Under the pieces are notes generated by a model. That model was not told the DNA's origin. It saw nothing but the letters and a program-made list of their open reading frames with translations, and did no database searches. Both the position numbers and the translations under genes were made by a program. Below, in pieces: positions 34,054-41,555 of a stretch of 47,890 nucleotides of DNA; the first letter of the stretch is position 1, and every line of letters begins with the position of its first letter. The stretch covers positions 1 through 47,890 of the forward strand of contig CAVGOA010000015.1 in the NCBI GenBank assembly GCA_963630635.1. The letters run 5' to 3'. The stretch is from Paratractidigestivibacter sp963630635. GTDB lineage: Bacteria > Actinomycetota > Coriobacteriia > Coriobacteriales > Atopobiaceae.

Positions 34054-34797
34054 TTACTCGTGCAGCTCGGTGACGCGCTTTAGGCCGTCGCGGTCGATGA
34101 CCAAAAGGCGACCGCGACCGGTGCGCTCTACCAGGCCTTCTCGCACAAAACGCGCGATGTTGCGGCTCACGGTCTCGGGGCGCAGGCCCACTGAGGCGGC
34201 AATGTCTTCGAGCTTAAGGTGGATCTCGGGGCCGGCGCAGCGCTGGTCTCGGATCAAAAGGTACTCGGCCAAGCGCTGGCGCGGGTCGCGGATCGAAAGC
34301 ATCATGATCTTCTCTTCCGCGTCGTTGAGCTCGGTCGTGACCATGCGGATCAGGCCCAGCGCAACGTCGGGGTGGTTGGAGAGAAGGGCCTCGAAGTCCG
34401 CGCGGTGGATGCGGCACAACTGCACCGGCGTCAGGCACTCCACCGAGTAGCGGTAGATGTGGTTCTCCAAAAACATGCCGTGCCACAGGGCCTGCCCGTC
34501 GTGCAGGACGTCCAGGACGTACTCCTCGCCGTTGACGCTGCCGCGAAAGGTCTTGATGCGGCCCGAGCGCACGATAAGGATCGACTCGATGGGGTCGCCT
34601 TCGTGCACAAGGATGGTGCCCTGCGCGTGCTTCGAGTGCCTTGAGCAGGCAAGAAGCTCGCGCTTGGCGTCAACGGGCAGGTCGGCAAACAGGCGGATGT
34701 TGTCCATGCACGAACTGCCGGCGCGGGAGAAGGCGCAGTCGTGGCCTGCTCCCGCGCACACGCGGTTGTCTTGGTTTGTGTTGGGCGTCGTGGCCAC
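34054..34797 (-). CDS. FNR-type oxygen-responsive transcriptional regulator
   Basis: 247 residues of the Crp/Fnr family: cyclic-nucleotide-binding-like beta roll (about 35-150), dimerisation helix, and winged HTH (LEDIAASVGLRPETVSRNIA). The recognition helix ETVSR contains the E-x-x-S-R residues that in FNR contact TTGAT. The N-terminus has Cys14, Cys21 and Cys30 (C-X6-C-X8-C), with Cys121 and Cys128 internally, consistent with an oxygen-labile 4Fe-4S cluster, though the spacing differs from E. coli FNR. It starts at GTG 34797, 27 nt after the CobW stop; no strong Shine-Dalgarno sequence is visible, and an ATG at codon 31 would remove the three N-terminal cysteines. The likely role is anaerobic activation of pflAB downstream. 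The 274-bp region after it holds the pfl promoter. Confidence 0.9.
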   Translation of the reverse strand: MATTPNTNQDNRVCAGAGHDCAFSRAGSSCMDNIRLFADLPVDAKRELLACSRHSKHAQGTILVHEGDPIESILIVRSGRIKTFRGSVNGEEYVLDVLHDGQALWHGMFLENHIYRYSVECLTPVQLCRIHRADFEALLSNHPDVALGLIRMVTTELNDAEEKIMMLSIRDPRQRLAEYLLIRDQRCAGPEIHLKLEDIAASVGLRPETVSRNIARFVREGLVERTGRGRLLVIDRDGLKRVTELHE

Positions 34798-34824
34798 GGG
34801 TCGTTGCGCGGGGTGGCCGGGCGC

Positions 34825-35952
34825 TTAGCGCTGCCAGCTGGTGAGCAGCTGGTCGAGCTGGGCCTCGATCTGGGCGCGGTCCATGTGGCGGCCAATGATG
34901 CACAGCTTGGTCTCGCGGTCGCCCACCTCGGGGTCCCAGGTCTCAAGGATCTCGGGCGTCTCGGCCAGAATCTGCTTCTTCTCGTCTTCGGGCGCCGAGT
35001 CGACAAACAGGCCGTTCTCGGTCAGGCGCATCTGGTGGCCGGCCTGCTCAAAGAGGTAGCACATGTCGGGGTTGGCCGTGGCCCACAGGATGCCCTTGGC
35101 GCGCACCACACAGTCGGGCCAGTTGTTCTCGACAAAGTTCTTGAAGGCGGCGGCGTCAAAGGGCTGGCGGCGGTGGTAGACAAAGGTCTGGATGTCGTAC
35201 TCCAGGACCTCGGGGTCGTCATGCTCCTCGGGGTGCTCCATGGCCTCGATCCAGGCGGCGGAGTTATAGGCGCGCATGAAGTCAAAGCGGTTAGTGTCCA
35301 GGATTTCCGCCAGGTCGACGTTGCCCTGCTCGGCCTCGATGATGACGGCCTCCTTCTGCAGGCTGCGCACGATGGCCTTGAGCTCGGCCAGCTGCTCGGG
35401 CGTCACGGTGTCGACCTTGTTGAGGATGAGGGTAGAGCAGAACTCGATCTGCTGGATCAGAAGGCTCTCGATGTCGTCCTCGTCGATGTCCTCGGCGAGA
35501 AGGTCGCGGCCGCCGTGGAACTCGTCGTACATGCGGGCACAGTCGACCACGGCCACGATGTTGTCCAGTGCGAGCTTGGGCTGGCCGCCGACCTTCTCGG
35601 CGTCGCAGAAGGCGCTGATGGTGTAGGCGATGGGCACGGGCTCGCAGATGCCCGAGGCCTCGATGATGATGTAGTCGAAGTTGCCCGAGTCGGCGATGGA
35701 GGACAGCTGGTTGGCCAGGTCGTCTGCCAGGGTGCAGCAGATGCAGCCGTTGGTGAGGGGGATGATGTCGTCTGCCTGGGCATAGCCGCCGTTGGCAATG
35801 AGGTTGGCGTCGACGTTGACCTCGCCGATGTCGTTGACGATCACGGCCGCGCGAATGCCGCCGTCGTTTTGCAGGATGTGGTTGAGCAACGTGGTCTTAC
35901 CGGCGCCAAGGTAGCCGGTAAGCATCACGATTTTAACGGGTTTATCAGCCAT
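34825..35952 (-). CDS. CobW/ZNG-family metallochaperone GTPase
   Basis: 375 residues. G3E-class P-loop GTPase: Walker A GYLGAGKTTLLNHIL, the metal-binding GCICC (CxCC) motif, IIIEASGICEP (Walker B/G3 region), and ILNKVDT (NKxD). The C-terminal CobW domain contains GILWATANPD. Members deliver zinc, cobalt or other metals to client proteins; which metal is not evident. The nearest neighbours (an HD-domain protein, a CmpB-like membrane protein upstream, an FNR regulator downstream) do not settle the client. A GAAGGGAAAC site precedes the ATG. The phased repeats at 36092-36193 lie upstream and could be its operator. Confidence 0.93.
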   Translation of the reverse strand: MADKPVKIVMLTGYLGAGKTTLLNHILQNDGGIRAAVIVNDIGEVNVDANLIANGGYAQADDIIPLTNGCICCTLADDLANQLSSIADSGNFDYIIIEASGICEPVPIAYTISAFCDAEKVGGQPKLALDNIVAVVDCARMYDEFHGGRDLLAEDIDEDDIESLLIQQIEFCSTLILNKVDTVTPEQLAELKAIVRSLQKEAVIIEAEQGNVDLAEILDTNRFDFMRAYNSAAWIEAMEHPEEHDDPEVLEYDIQTFVYHRRQPFDAAAFKNFVENNWPDCVVRAKGILWATANPDMCYLFEQAGHQMRLTENGLFVDSAPEDEKKQILAETPEILETWDPEVGDRETKLCIIGRHMDRAQIEAQLDQLLTSWQR

Positions 35953-36091
35953 GGAAGTTTCCCTTCTCTAATTTGCCAACAGAGGAAGGATACCCCATTC
36001 GGCCGCGCGTTTACCTGCGCCCCGGATTTCCACAGATGCGGCGAGAAGGACGCGGCGCGGGCGCGGCGGGCGCGGGCGGGCCGGGCATTTT

Positions 36092-36193
36092 GACGGTTGT
36101 GGGAAACCTGGGCTTCCCACAACCGTCGATTCGCCCGGCGAAGCTTCCCATAAACGTAGAAACGGCTGGTCGAAATTCCCATAACCGTCGAAA
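36092..36193. repeat. Phased repeats of TTCCCAYAACCGTCGA with 31-bp period
   Basis: Three direct units begin at 36114 (TTCCCACAACCGTCGA), 36145 (TTCCCATAAACGTAGA) and 36176 (TTCCCATAACCGTCGA), exactly 31 bp apart. An inverted unit at 36092-36105 forms a 14-bp stem with the first (8-nt loop). It lies in the 267-bp interval upstream of the CobW gene. It may be an operator array, since a 31-bp period places the units on the same face of the helix, or a dispersed extragenic repeat. The units are too short and degenerate to be a CRISPR array. Confidence 0.75.
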
Positions 36194-36219
36194 TTGCCGG
36201 CGGCGCGAGGCGCGGCGGT

Positions 36220-36666
36220 TTAGCGCATGAAGAGGGTTTCGCCGAGGGAACACCACTTGTCGGCGGCGCAGATGAGCCAGGCCTCGCGGCTCTTGGGAAC
36301 GCGCCCCGGCGGCAGGGGCCACATGTGAGCCGCAATCGCGTTTTCTTCCAGCGGCGTGAGGTCAAAGTCCTCGCGGGCATTTCTCAGTGCAAAAACCGGG
36401 TGCATGGTGGCGTGCTTGGTGTGGTTGGGCTCGTGCCAGTCGTACAAAAAGTAGTCGTGGAGAAGGGCCGCACGTACCAGTTGGGGCTGGCTCACGCGCA
36501 GGTGAAGGGCCTCGCCCAGGGAAACGGCGCAGGTGGCCACGCGCACGCAGTGTTGCCAGGTGCTCACGTGCCCGTGCTGAACAAACCCCTGCATAAGGTG
36601 GGTGCGCCCGGCTTTCTCCATGTCTGCAATTTGGGCGTCCAGAGCGGCTTTGGTGCTGGGAGACAT
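36220..36666 (-). CDS. HD-domain phosphohydrolase-like protein
   Basis: 148 residues. Signatures: STWQHCVRVATCA (first His), AALLHDYFLYDWHE (HD pair), ENAIAAHMWPLPPG and AADKWCSLGE (terminal Asp). This pattern belongs to a small HD family found in many Firmicutes and Actinobacteria without an established substrate. The ATG overlaps the TGA stop of the membrane-protein gene upstream (TGATG), so the two are translationally coupled; a GTG one codon earlier is an alternative start. Confidence 0.88.
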   Translation of the reverse strand: MSPSTKAALDAQIADMEKAGRTHLMQGFVQHGHVSTWQHCVRVATCAVSLGEALHLRVSQPQLVRAALLHDYFLYDWHEPNHTKHATMHPVFALRNAREDFDLTPLEENAIAAHMWPLPPGRVPKSREAWLICAADKWCSLGETLFMR

Positions 36667-37508
36667 CACTGCTTATCCTTCTTAAGGTTGTCCAGGGCGG
36701 CCACCAGGCGCATGGCCGTGCCTTTGAGTTTCTTGGTGTGGAAGCGCTTCATGTTGTGAAGAATGTGCTGGTGGCGCCCGCTCATGTGAGAAGCCACGTC
36801 GCGCAGGCGCTCGGCGTAATCGTCGCGGGTATCGAGCAAGCGGTCCACGGCCTCGGCGCCCGTCTCGCGCACGCGGCCGGCGTACTCGGCCCCGGTGTCA
36901 CGCAGGCGGTCGGCCTTCTCGGCGCCGCTTTCAAGCGCGCCCTGCACACGGGTATCAAAGTTGCCCTGCACGCGCTCGACCGTGGCCAGGACCTCGGTTA
37001 GGCCACAGACGGCCAACGTGGTGTCGGCGGCCAGAAGGGCCATGAGGATAAGGGCCACAACCTCAAAGGCCAAGGGTGCCACGGCTGCGTTCACGGCCCG
37101 TACCAGCGGCAACGCCACATAGACGATGGCTAAGCCGCCCAGGCCAAAGAGGGTTGCTGCTGGCACACAGATACGGCCGTCAAGGTTGAGCGGCAGGTCC
37201 GAGTAATCCCACCACACGGTGCCAAAGGCCTTCTCCATAAGAACCGAGGTGACCCACTCGATGGCCGAGGCACCTATGGCGCACACCAAAAAGATGACCC
37301 ACGCGGGCGGCAGCGCCGTGCTGACCAGCGGGTTTCCAAAGACGGCAAGCGCGCCCACCGCGCCTGCGCCGTAGATGGGGCAGATGGGGCCAAACAAAAA
37401 GCCGCGGTTGCACCAGCACTTCTCGACAACCGAGCAGTATGTCGACTCAAACAGCCAGCCTATCAGGCCAAAGAATGAGAACCAAACAACAAGTTGACTT
37501 GCGATCAA
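36666..37508 (-). CDS. CmpB-family membrane protein (putative ABC-transporter type) with C-terminal helical tail
   Basis: 280 residues. The first ~180 match the ABC_trans_CmpB (DUF1113-type) family: FFGLIGWLFESTYCSVVEK, NRGFLFGPICPIYGAGAVG, EKAFGTVWWDYSDLPLNLDG, RICVPA. About five membrane helices are visible. The C-terminal ~100 residues form a charged helix with heptad-like repeats (DRLRDTGAEYAGRVRETGAE), probably a coiled coil. The name transporter is conventional; its function is unknown. The start is uncertain: TTG at 37508 lies 6 nt after TAAGGA and is chosen over TTG at 37514. Its stop overlaps the HD-protein start, suggesting a functional pair. Confidence 0.85.
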   Translation of the reverse strand: MIASQLVVWFSFFGLIGWLFESTYCSVVEKCWCNRGFLFGPICPIYGAGAVGALAVFGNPLVSTALPPAWVIFLVCAIGASAIEWVTSVLMEKAFGTVWWDYSDLPLNLDGRICVPAATLFGLGGLAIVYVALPLVRAVNAAVAPLAFEVVALILMALLAADTTLAVCGLTEVLATVERVQGNFDTRVQGALESGAEKADRLRDTGAEYAGRVRETGAEAVDRLLDTRDDYAERLRDVASHMSGRHQHILHNMKRFHTKKLKGTAMRLVAALDNLKKDKQ

Positions 37509-37569
37509 AAGCAATCCTTACCAAGAAAGAGCAGGGGAGAAGGGCGGGCGGGTCACCGAACTGTTGGCG

Positions 37570-38232
37570 TTAGAACCGGTGCGCGCTGGGGCAGAGGTCT
37601 TCCAGTACGCACTCGTCGCAGTGTGGCGACCGGGCGCTGCACGTTTGGCGCCCGTGAAGAATCCACTGGTGGTTGACGTTGTCCCACAGCTCGCGGGGGA
37701 GAAGGGCTAAGAGGTCCTGCTCGGTTTTCAAGGGTTCCTTCTCGTGCGTCTTTGGGGAGAGGCCCAGGCGGTGCGCGATGCGGTTGACGTGGGTGTCCAC
37801 CGCGATGCCTTCGACGATGCCAAAACCCACGTTGAGCACGATGTTTGCGGTCTTGCGACCCACGCCGGGAAGCGAGGTGAGCTCGGCCATGGTGTGGGGC
37901 ACCTCGCCGCCAAAGTCGGCGACGATGGCCTGTGCGCACTCGACGCAGTGGCGGGCCTTGGTCTTGTAGAAGCCCAGGCTGCGGATGAGCTCGGCCACCT
38001 CGGCAGGCGTCGCCGCGGCCATGGCCTGGGGCGTGGGGTAGCGCTCAAAGAGCGCCGGCGTGACCTTGTTGACCTGCGCGTCTGTGGTCTGCGCCGAGAG
38101 AAGCACCGCTATGGTCAGGCGAAAAGGGTTTTGATGGTCCAAGAAGCACTCGACCGGGCCGTACTTCTCGTCAAGCCGACGGCAGACCTCACAGGCGCGC
38201 GCGGCCTTGGCTTTCTTGGTTTCGCGGGGCAT
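37570..38232 (-). CDS. nth: Endonuclease III
   Basis: 220 residues. Base-excision-repair glycosylase/AP lyase for oxidised pyrimidines. Helix-hairpin-helix LPGVGRKTANIVLN contains the catalytic Lys, VDTHVNR the catalytic Asp, and the C-terminus has the 4Fe-4S pattern C-X6-C-X2-C-X5-C (CSARSPHCDECVLEDLC). The start MPRETKK at 38232 follows GGAGG and GAGAAGGG; an upstream ATG at 38268 adds a basic low-complexity stretch. It is divergent from the deformylase-like gene. Confidence 0.96.
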   Translation of the reverse strand: MPRETKKAKAARACEVCRRLDEKYGPVECFLDHQNPFRLTIAVLLSAQTTDAQVNKVTPALFERYPTPQAMAAATPAEVAELIRSLGFYKTKARHCVECAQAIVADFGGEVPHTMAELTSLPGVGRKTANIVLNVGFGIVEGIAVDTHVNRIAHRLGLSPKTHEKEPLKTEQDLLALLPRELWDNVNHQWILHGRQTCSARSPHCDECVLEDLCPSAHRF

Positions 38233-38312
38233 GGGCCCTTCTCGCCTCCTTTGCGGTTGTGGAGGCACGCGGCCCCTCGGCGCCGGGAAATTTGCGCATA
38301 CAAAAGCAATGA

Positions 38313-38318
38313 TATACT
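38313..38318 (+). promoter_or_regulatory. -10 element (TATACT) upstream of the deformylase-like gene
   Basis: TATACT in an AT-rich patch within otherwise GC-rich DNA, 61 bp before the start codon. TTGCGC at 38292 would be a -35, but with a short 15-bp spacer. Confidence 0.5.
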
Positions 38319-38379
38319 CGACTGCGCTGTTGCGCGCGGCTCTGCGCGCGTGCGCTTATTACACATGAAAGGAACCACC

Positions 38380-38799
38380 ATGGTTAAAGACCTTGTTTGC
38401 GATGACGCTATCCTGTCCCAGGTGTGCGCCCCCGCCACCGCCGATGACGCAGATCTTGCCCAGGACCTTATCGACACTATGAACTCCCTGGAAGACGCCG
38501 TGTGCCTGGCCGCCAACCAGATTGGCGTTGCCAAGGCCGTTGTTGCCTACAAGGGCGACGACGAGAAGGACCACGTGCTGTACAACCCGCGCGTTCTGAT
38601 GGGCCTTGGTCCCCAGAAGCTCGTGGAGAGCTGCATGACCCACGAGGGCGAGAGCCGCGTGACCCGCTTCGTCAAAATCAAGGTTGCCTACGACGAGCTG
38701 GTCGACGGCGCGCTTAAGCCCCGCAAGCGCGACTTCCTTGGCTGGGAGGCCCAGATGATCCAGCACATGTGCGACCACTGCAAGGGCAAGCTGGTCTAA
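38380..38799 (+). CDS. Peptide-deformylase-like protein lacking the catalytic glutamate
   Basis: 139 residues with the three deformylase motifs in degenerate form. Motif 1 GxGxAAxQ is AVCLAANQ (residues 40-47); motif 2 EGCLS is ESCMT (83-87, metal ligand Cys85 kept); motif 3 HExDH is HMCDH (129-133), so both metal-ligand histidines remain but the catalytic Glu is Met130. Active deformylases need that Glu to protonate the leaving group, so this is predicted to bind metal but be inactive or to have another activity. Extra cysteines at 131 and 134 could alter metal binding. The start at 38380 follows AAAGGAACCACC. It is monocistronic, with a TATACT promoter element and a strong terminator. A canonical deformylase must exist elsewhere. 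Confidence 0.88.
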   Translation: MVKDLVCDDAILSQVCAPATADDADLAQDLIDTMNSLEDAVCLAANQIGVAKAVVAYKGDDEKDHVLYNPRVLMGLGPQKLVESCMTHEGESRVTRFVKIKVAYDELVDGALKPRKRDFLGWEAQMIQHMCDHCKGKLV

Positions 38800-38834
38800 G
38801 TCGCCACAGCTGCTAGATGTTGTGCGTTCAACGA

Positions 38835-38875
38835 GGGTCGCCTGGCGATGCAAGCCGGGCGACCCTTTTTGCTGG
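38835..38875 (+). terminator. Rho-independent terminator after the deformylase-like gene
   Basis: Stem GGGTCGCCTGG / CCGGGCGACCC (one G-U pair) followed by TTTTT. Confidence 0.9.
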
Positions 38876-38904
38876 CGCTGTTTGACCGGGCTGCCGGCTT
38901 GCAG

Positions 38905-41073
38905 CTAGCGAGCTTGACGAACTTTCCTGTTGGCGAGAAGAACGGCCGCGCCGAGCGCGGCGAGAAGGCCCGCTGGGGCGGCGGTGTTCTCGTCACCGGT
39001 TGCCGGGGTGGAGCCGCGGGCGTTTCCGGCGCTGGGCTGGTCGTTTACGCCATTGTCGCCTGTGACCTTCAATCCGGCCTTTGCCTTGACGGCGAGAGAT
39101 GCCACAAGGGACTCGACGTCGGCCGACGATGGCGTGGTGTTTGCGAGGGCCGTCTTGTAGTTCTCGCCTGCGGCTGCCAAGGCTGCCTGCCCGTCTTCGA
39201 TGGCCGCCGCTAGCGCGTCGTATTCTTCCTGGGTGAGCCAGGTTTCGCTGGCCGCTACATCGCTCCCGTCGCTGCTGACCTTGACCGCAGCCAAGACAGA
39301 CTTAGCGCCCGCGATGGCCTGCTCGAGCCCACTTAGCTCCTCAACGCTCGCCCAATCACGGGCGCTAGAGATTCCCTTGATCGAAAAGTTGTCGGTTTGT
39401 GAGGTGCCGCCCAGGCCATCGGGGTCGTCAAGGGTCTCGCGCCAGTCGGTCCAGGTGGTCTTCTCGCTAGCTCCGCCGTTTGCGCCCACTTCCTGGCTGG
39501 TGCCGGTCCAAGACTCGCCCACGCCCACTTTGGCCCTGAAACCCGAGCTTTTATAGGTGGTTGATGCGCCTTGGTAGTACTTACCGTCTGCACCTTTTTG
39601 TGTTGTGACAACGGTGTAGCGCTGGCCAGAGCGCATGGCCACAAGATCTGCCGCATCAAGCTCAAAGCGATGGTAGCCGGCATACGTGAAGGTCTTGCTA
39701 CCCGAGAAAGCCAGCGTGCTGTGCCCGGCCTGGGTGGGCGTTGAGGCCTCGTCATCCAAAAGATATACCTGGTAGGTTACGGTTGTACCCGCCTGATAGG
39801 TGGTCGTGCCGATGGCCCGCAGGAGCATATCGCCCTGTGCGGTGAAGACGTTGGCCGAGCTCGTGGGCTCGTCATAGGGCGTGGCGTCAAAGTCCTCGTT
39901 GGGGAGGAAGTCGTACTGGTCAAGGTACAGACCGGCATCCGAGTTCTGCCGCGTAAGGTCGAAGTCGAACGAGACGAGGTCGCCCACGCTCGCGTCGTAG
40001 TACGACATCCAGAAGTAGCCGGTGTTCTTTTCGTCCTCCACGATGCCCCAGTCGCCGGAATTGGGGAAGTCCTCGGTCTGGGCACCAAAGCTATTCTTGA
40101 CAAGCCAGGCTCCGTTGCCGGCGGGTTTCTCGCCGTTTGGCCCCGTCTTGAAGTTTGAGGCGTCATAGCTATCGTCCCAACCCACGATGCATGCGGCATG
40201 GCTGCCGCCGCCCGTCTCGTACGAGCAGTAGGCCCAGGTATCTTTGTTGAGGTAGAGGCTCTCGTCATGGATGTACGTAATCGCGACGGCGCGGCCGGCA
40301 AGAAGCTCGCCCTTGGCCGCGTCAAAACCTTGCTGGTTTAAGGTCACGACGCCGTCATCACCGTCTTGGCGCAGCTCTGGCAAGACGTTGCCGTCGATGA
40401 GCTCATAGCCCGCGCGGGACCACAGGGTCGCGTCGGCGTTCCAGGTCGCGCCGTCCGAGCCGTCTGCGGTACCGGCGTAATACAGGGGTGTAACCGTAGC
40501 ATCGTCGTACGCCGCAATTTGGTCTTTAGTGAGGTTCTTGGTTTGTGCTTGCTGGGCGTCTTTGGCCAGGACCGAGCAGGTGATGAGGCCCTCGTTGTTC
40601 TGGTAGGGGAGCGCGCTCTCTGCGATCGGCCCCAATCCCGCCGAGAACGAGACGATGGCAAAGTAGGGCTTGCCGCCCGCGTTGAACCCGGCATTGGCCG
40701 AGCCGATGTAGCCCTCGCCCGCCTGCGAGGCGCTTATGGCCTGGTTGATGGGGGTATACGAGGCCAGGGCGACCCCTCGTTCCGACAGATCGAGCCCGGT
40801 CTGCGCGGCTGTGGTCCCTGTCTTTGAGAGGATGCTCGTCTCTGCAGCGGCGGTGGTTCCAAAGGCCCAGCAGGTTGCCCAGGGGTCCTGCTGCTTCACT
40901 GAGGTGACAACGGAATCCGAGCGGTCGCCGTCCCCGTTGGGGTCGCGCAGGTCAAAGCTCGCAGGAGCCTCGTTGGCAATCGCTGCCGTTGCGGGTGTGC
41001 CGGCGGCGAGCAAAGCGAAGGCGAGTCCGGGCACCAAAAGCGCCGCAGCAGCCATTCCGGACAGCCTATTCAT
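38905..41073 (-). CDS. Secreted wall-anchored papain-like (C1) cysteine protease
   Basis: 722 residues. Signal peptide about 1-31 (AGTPATAA). The papain-like domain has QQDPWATCWAFG (Gln and nucleophile Cys68), GGGSHAACIVGWDD (His292) and AWLVKNSFG (Asn327), a complete catalytic set. A beta-rich lectin-like region follows (TGYFWMSYYDASVGDLVSFD onward), then an alpha-helical stalk and a sorting signal TPATGDE, hydrophobic helix and RKVRQAR. The conventional propeptide is short or absent. It probably degrades host or dietary proteins at the cell surface or processes other surface proteins. The start at 41073 is preceded by GGGAGG; the frame extends 36 codons upstream but into the promoter region of the divergent toxin-antitoxin operon. 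Confidence 0.93.
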   Translation of the reverse strand: MNRLSGMAAAALLVPGLAFALLAAGTPATAAIANEAPASFDLRDPNGDGDRSDSVVTSVKQQDPWATCWAFGTTAAAETSILSKTGTTAAQTGLDLSERGVALASYTPINQAISASQAGEGYIGSANAGFNAGGKPYFAIVSFSAGLGPIAESALPYQNNEGLITCSVLAKDAQQAQTKNLTKDQIAAYDDATVTPLYYAGTADGSDGATWNADATLWSRAGYELIDGNVLPELRQDGDDGVVTLNQQGFDAAKGELLAGRAVAITYIHDESLYLNKDTWAYCSYETGGGSHAACIVGWDDSYDASNFKTGPNGEKPAGNGAWLVKNSFGAQTEDFPNSGDWGIVEDEKNTGYFWMSYYDASVGDLVSFDFDLTRQNSDAGLYLDQYDFLPNEDFDATPYDEPTSSANVFTAQGDMLLRAIGTTTYQAGTTVTYQVYLLDDEASTPTQAGHSTLAFSGSKTFTYAGYHRFELDAADLVAMRSGQRYTVVTTQKGADGKYYQGASTTYKSSGFRAKVGVGESWTGTSQEVGANGGASEKTTWTDWRETLDDPDGLGGTSQTDNFSIKGISSARDWASVEELSGLEQAIAGAKSVLAAVKVSSDGSDVAASETWLTQEEYDALAAAIEDGQAALAAAGENYKTALANTTPSSADVESLVASLAVKAKAGLKVTGDNGVNDQPSAGNARGSTPATGDENTAAPAGLLAALGAAVLLANRKVRQAR

Positions 41074-41090
41074 CGATTTGCCTCCCGCCG

Positions 41091-41138
41091 TTGCGAATCC
41101 TGCTTTACATGCTTTACAATCATAGCCATAACAAAGCA
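41091..41138 (+). promoter_or_regulatory. Promoter/operator of the toxin-antitoxin operon
   Basis: TTGCGA at 41091-41096, 18-bp spacer, TACAAT at 41115-41120. The direct repeat TGCTTTACA occurs at 41101 and 41110, and TGCTTT at 41110 pairs with AAAGCA ending at 41138 in an imperfect inverted repeat. Such repeats over the -10 are typical of RelB/VapB autorepression, which is inferred here. Confidence 0.55.
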
Positions 41139-41159
41139 AGTTGGAAAGAGGAAAATGCG

Positions 41160-41555
41160 ATGGCACAGGCTGCAACAGCATTAGCGCAGGTAAATGCGCG
41201 AATAAGCCCTCAGCTTAAGAGCTCGGGCGATGCCGCTTTAGCGGCAGCCGGTCTCACGCCCACGCAAGCCGTGCGGGCAGTGTGGGAGCTTGCCGTGAAG
41301 TACAAGGATGATCCCCAGGGGTTTCGCGATTTGCTTTTACCCGACGAGAAGACGGAGAGAGAGGCGACTCAGGCCAAAGAGCGGGCAAGAAAACTCGCGT
41401 TGGCTAAGAAAGGAGCGCACCTCTTGGAAGATTTATATAAAAATGTAGGGCTTAGTGGGCTGCCGGGGTCAAGCTGCGCTTCTTTCGAAGACTTAAAAGA
41501 ACAGGCCTTTATGGACAGGTACGGCGAGCTTTTGGGCTGGACTAGCTATGAGTGA
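41160..41555 (+). CDS. RelB/DinJ-like antitoxin
   Basis: 131 residues. The N-terminal ~50 resemble the ribbon-helix-helix of RelB/DinJ antitoxins: QVNARISPQLKSSGDAALAA then AGLTPTQAVRAVWELAVKYK. The C-terminal part, highly charged then hydrophobic (AHLLEDLYKNVGLSGLPGSS), is where toxin binding usually resides. The start follows AGAGGAAA. It overlaps the PIN toxin gene by 8 bp (ATGAGTGA). Confidence 0.88.
   Translation: MAQAATALAQVNARISPQLKSSGDAALAAAGLTPTQAVRAVWELAVKYKDDPQGFRDLLLPDEKTEREATQAKERARKLALAKKGAHLLEDLYKNVGLSGLPGSSCASFEDLKEQAFMDRYGELLGWTSYE

Noticed and set aside
34741..36093. 450-codon plus-strand frame opposite the CobW and FNR genes
   Set aside because: The minus strand encodes clear GTPase and Crp/Fnr motifs; the plus frame has none.
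36114..36193. CRISPR-like array
   Set aside because: Only three degenerate ~16-bp units with 15-bp spacers and no cas genes; better explained as operator or extragenic repeat.
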